Source: Ptiloglossa arizonensis
Lineage: Eukaryota; Arthropoda; Insecta; Hymenoptera; Colletidae
Direction: 5' to 3'
Length of the DNA stretch: 64,000 nucleotides
NCBI RefSeq assembly: GCF_051014685.1
Contig: NW_027478756.1
Coordinates: forward strand, 186,001-250,000
Below the pieces are notes generated by a model. It was not told the origin of the DNA. It searched no databases and was given only the letters and a program-made list of their open reading frames with translations. Position numbers and translations under genes: made by a program. Each line of letters starts with the position of its first letter. Positions within the stretch are counted from its first letter, which is position 1. Shown here piece after piece: positions 63,514-64,000 of this stretch.

Positions 63514-64000
63514 ACGGATTGACGAACTCGAGAAATACCTGTTGCATCTGAAAGTAGAAACTCGCCCCATTACAGTGGTGTGTGTACTTTTCCCCTAGGC
63601 CATTCCAGTTTTTGGTTTCGAGTATCCGACCAGCGAAATTTTTGATGGTTTCTCAAACATTCCTAAACTTCAAACTCCCATATCTCGCGAACGGATTGAC
63701 GAACTCGAGAAATTCCTGTTTCATCTGAAAGTAGAAACTCGCCCGATTACAACGGTATGTGTATTTTTCCCCTAGGCCATTGTAGTTATTGGTTTCGAAT
63801 ATCAGACATTCGAAAATTTTGATCGTTTCTCAACCATTCCTTAACTTCAAACTCCCATATTATGCGAACGGATTGACGAACTCGAGAAATTCCTATTGCA
63901 TCTGAAAGCAGAAACTCGCCCGATTACATCGGTATATGTATTTTTGCCCTAGGCCATAGTAGGTATTGGTTTCGAGTATCATGGTTGCGAAAATTTTGAT

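Larger units (their letters stand above)
63344..63520 (+). repeat. Reference monomer (177 bp) used for numbering
   Basis: This copy is exactly 177 bp and close to the majority sequence, so I use it to define monomer positions 1-177, starting at GACGAACTCGAG. It carries all the landmarks: CTCGAG, the CENP-B-box-like motif, CCTAGG, AAAATTTT, the ATGGTT/AACCAT hairpin and TCGCGA. By hand count a consensus built from common variants is about 42% GC, with C about 42, G about 32 and 10 CpG. Common alternative states are at 26-38 (GCATCTGAAAGTAG or ...AAAGCAG), 52-60 (ACAACGGTA, ACAATGGTG or ACAGCGGTG), 80-88 (CCATAGTAG, CCATTCCAG or CCTTTGTAG) and 108-114 (GACTTGCG, GACCAGCG, GACATGCG). The choice of start is arbitrary for a tandem repeat. 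Confidence 0.95.
1..64000 (+). repeat. 177-bp satellite DNA array filling the window
   Basis: The GACGAACTCGAG landmark recurs about every 177 bases from position 2 to the end (for example 2, 179, 355, 530), giving about 360 head-to-tail copies. Monomers typically differ from one another by a limited number of substitutions, and many distant copies are almost identical. I saw no inverted monomer and no non-satellite insertion anywhere. Established knowledge: unit lengths of about 150-180 bp are common in centromeric and pericentromeric satellites. Inference: this is constitutive heterochromatin of a eukaryote, possibly an invertebrate given the retained CpG. I do not recognise the family by name. 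Both window edges lie inside the array, so its full size is unknown. Confidence 0.98.
59626..64000 (+). repeat. Block B, partial and rearranged third copy
   Basis: From 59626 the sequence repeats the start of block B (offset 41410 from copy 2). Near 60.13 kb it skips two monomers (offset becomes 41056) and goes on through GGATGGACGAACTC and TTAATGGAACGG. The GTATTTATTGGTTTCGTG stretch appears again at 61663 (offset 43002), so part of the block is present twice, as detailed in the 60165 and 62111 entries. Monomers with TTATGCGAACGG and GACAAGTTCTTCTTGC are special to this end. The block runs to the window edge. Confidence 0.8.

Noticed and set aside
1..64000. Many ORFs of 60-140 codons on both strands
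   Set aside because: All translate the same satellite in different frames (59-residue periodicity) and start and stop at monomer variants. None has an independent composition, domain or conserved start.
1..64000. CRISPR-like array of repeats
   Set aside because: The whole 177-bp unit is repeated. There are no short repeats separated by unique spacers, no leader and no cas genes.
1..64000. Protein with tandem repeats (repetitive surface or structural gene)
   Set aside because: In the consensus every plus frame has at least one stop per monomer and the best minus frame has one. Single-base indels are tolerated throughout, which a coding repeat would not allow.
1..64000. Transposon or retroelement insertions
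   Set aside because: Reading through the window, the 177-bp phase is never interrupted by unrelated sequence, terminal repeats or target-site duplications.
1..64000. Bacterial or phage origin
   Set aside because: No genes, ribosome binding sites or operons. A 64-kb array of about 360 monomers is typical of eukaryotic satellite DNA only.
1..64000. Inverted monomers or palindromic array junctions
   Set aside because: I looked for the reverse complement of the landmark (CTCGAGTTCGTC) on the plus strand and did not see it; all units read in the same direction.

Overview
The window is one uninterrupted tandem satellite array from edge to edge. I find no protein-coding gene, structural RNA gene, transposon, CRISPR array or other unique sequence. 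The repeat unit is 177 bp (occasional units of 175-178 bp and rare 5-bp insertions), so the window holds about 360 monomers, all in the same orientation. This is eukaryotic, heterochromatin-like DNA of the kind found at centromeres, pericentromeres or large heterochromatic blocks. By hand count the consensus is about 42% GC with 10 CpG per 177 bp, slightly more than base composition predicts. That absence of CpG decay fits a genome with little germline repeat methylation, as in many insects and other invertebrates. The species cannot be named from the sequence, and I do not recognise the family as a named satellite.

I number the monomer from the G of GACGAACTCGAG. Its landmarks are CTCGAG at 7-12, a CCCG..T....CG motif at 44-60 resembling a degenerate CENP-B box, CCTAGG at 74-79, AAAATTTT at 116-123, a 6-bp-stem hairpin (ATGGTT-TCTC-AACCAT) at 125-140 and TCGCGA at 165-170. 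Variants fall into linked haplotypes: CCTAGG followed by CATTCCAG usually goes with CAGACCAGCG, CATAGTAG with CAGACTTGCG, and CTTTGTAG with TTTCGGGAATCAG.

Layout: (1) 1-7.09 kb is a locally homogenised domain with private variants (AGATTCCG, TTCTAGCATCAG, AATGGACTCTC). (2) 7.09-10.07 kb holds modules with CTCCCGTAGG and GACTCGGGAAATTCC that were reused further right. (3) 10.07-15.57 kb (block B1) and 18.22-23.93 kb (block B2) are two copies of a block of about 5.5 kb, with a third partial and scrambled copy at 59.63-64.0 kb. (4) 23.94-44.34 kb is a nested higher-order tandem (block C) whose successive units measure 9733, 6193, 1238 and 1594 bp. The first unit holds an internal 14-monomer (2478 bp) tandem duplication. 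(5) 47.0-52.09 kb has a 16-monomer (about 2832 bp) duplication. (6) 54.2-59.6 kb carries ATCATGGTTGCG and GGTAAGTG variants.

Nearly all length differences between block copies are whole numbers of monomers, the mark of in-register unequal exchange. Because 177 = 3 x 59, reading frames stay in phase from monomer to monomer. This produces many spurious repetitive ORFs, the longest being 141 codons. The points that deserve testing are the higher-order structure, the CENP-B-box-like motif, splice-signal-like elements in every monomer, and the minus-strand frame with a single stop per unit. Block boundaries were read by eye and are good to roughly 10-50 bp; offsets between copies were taken from shared variant anchors.
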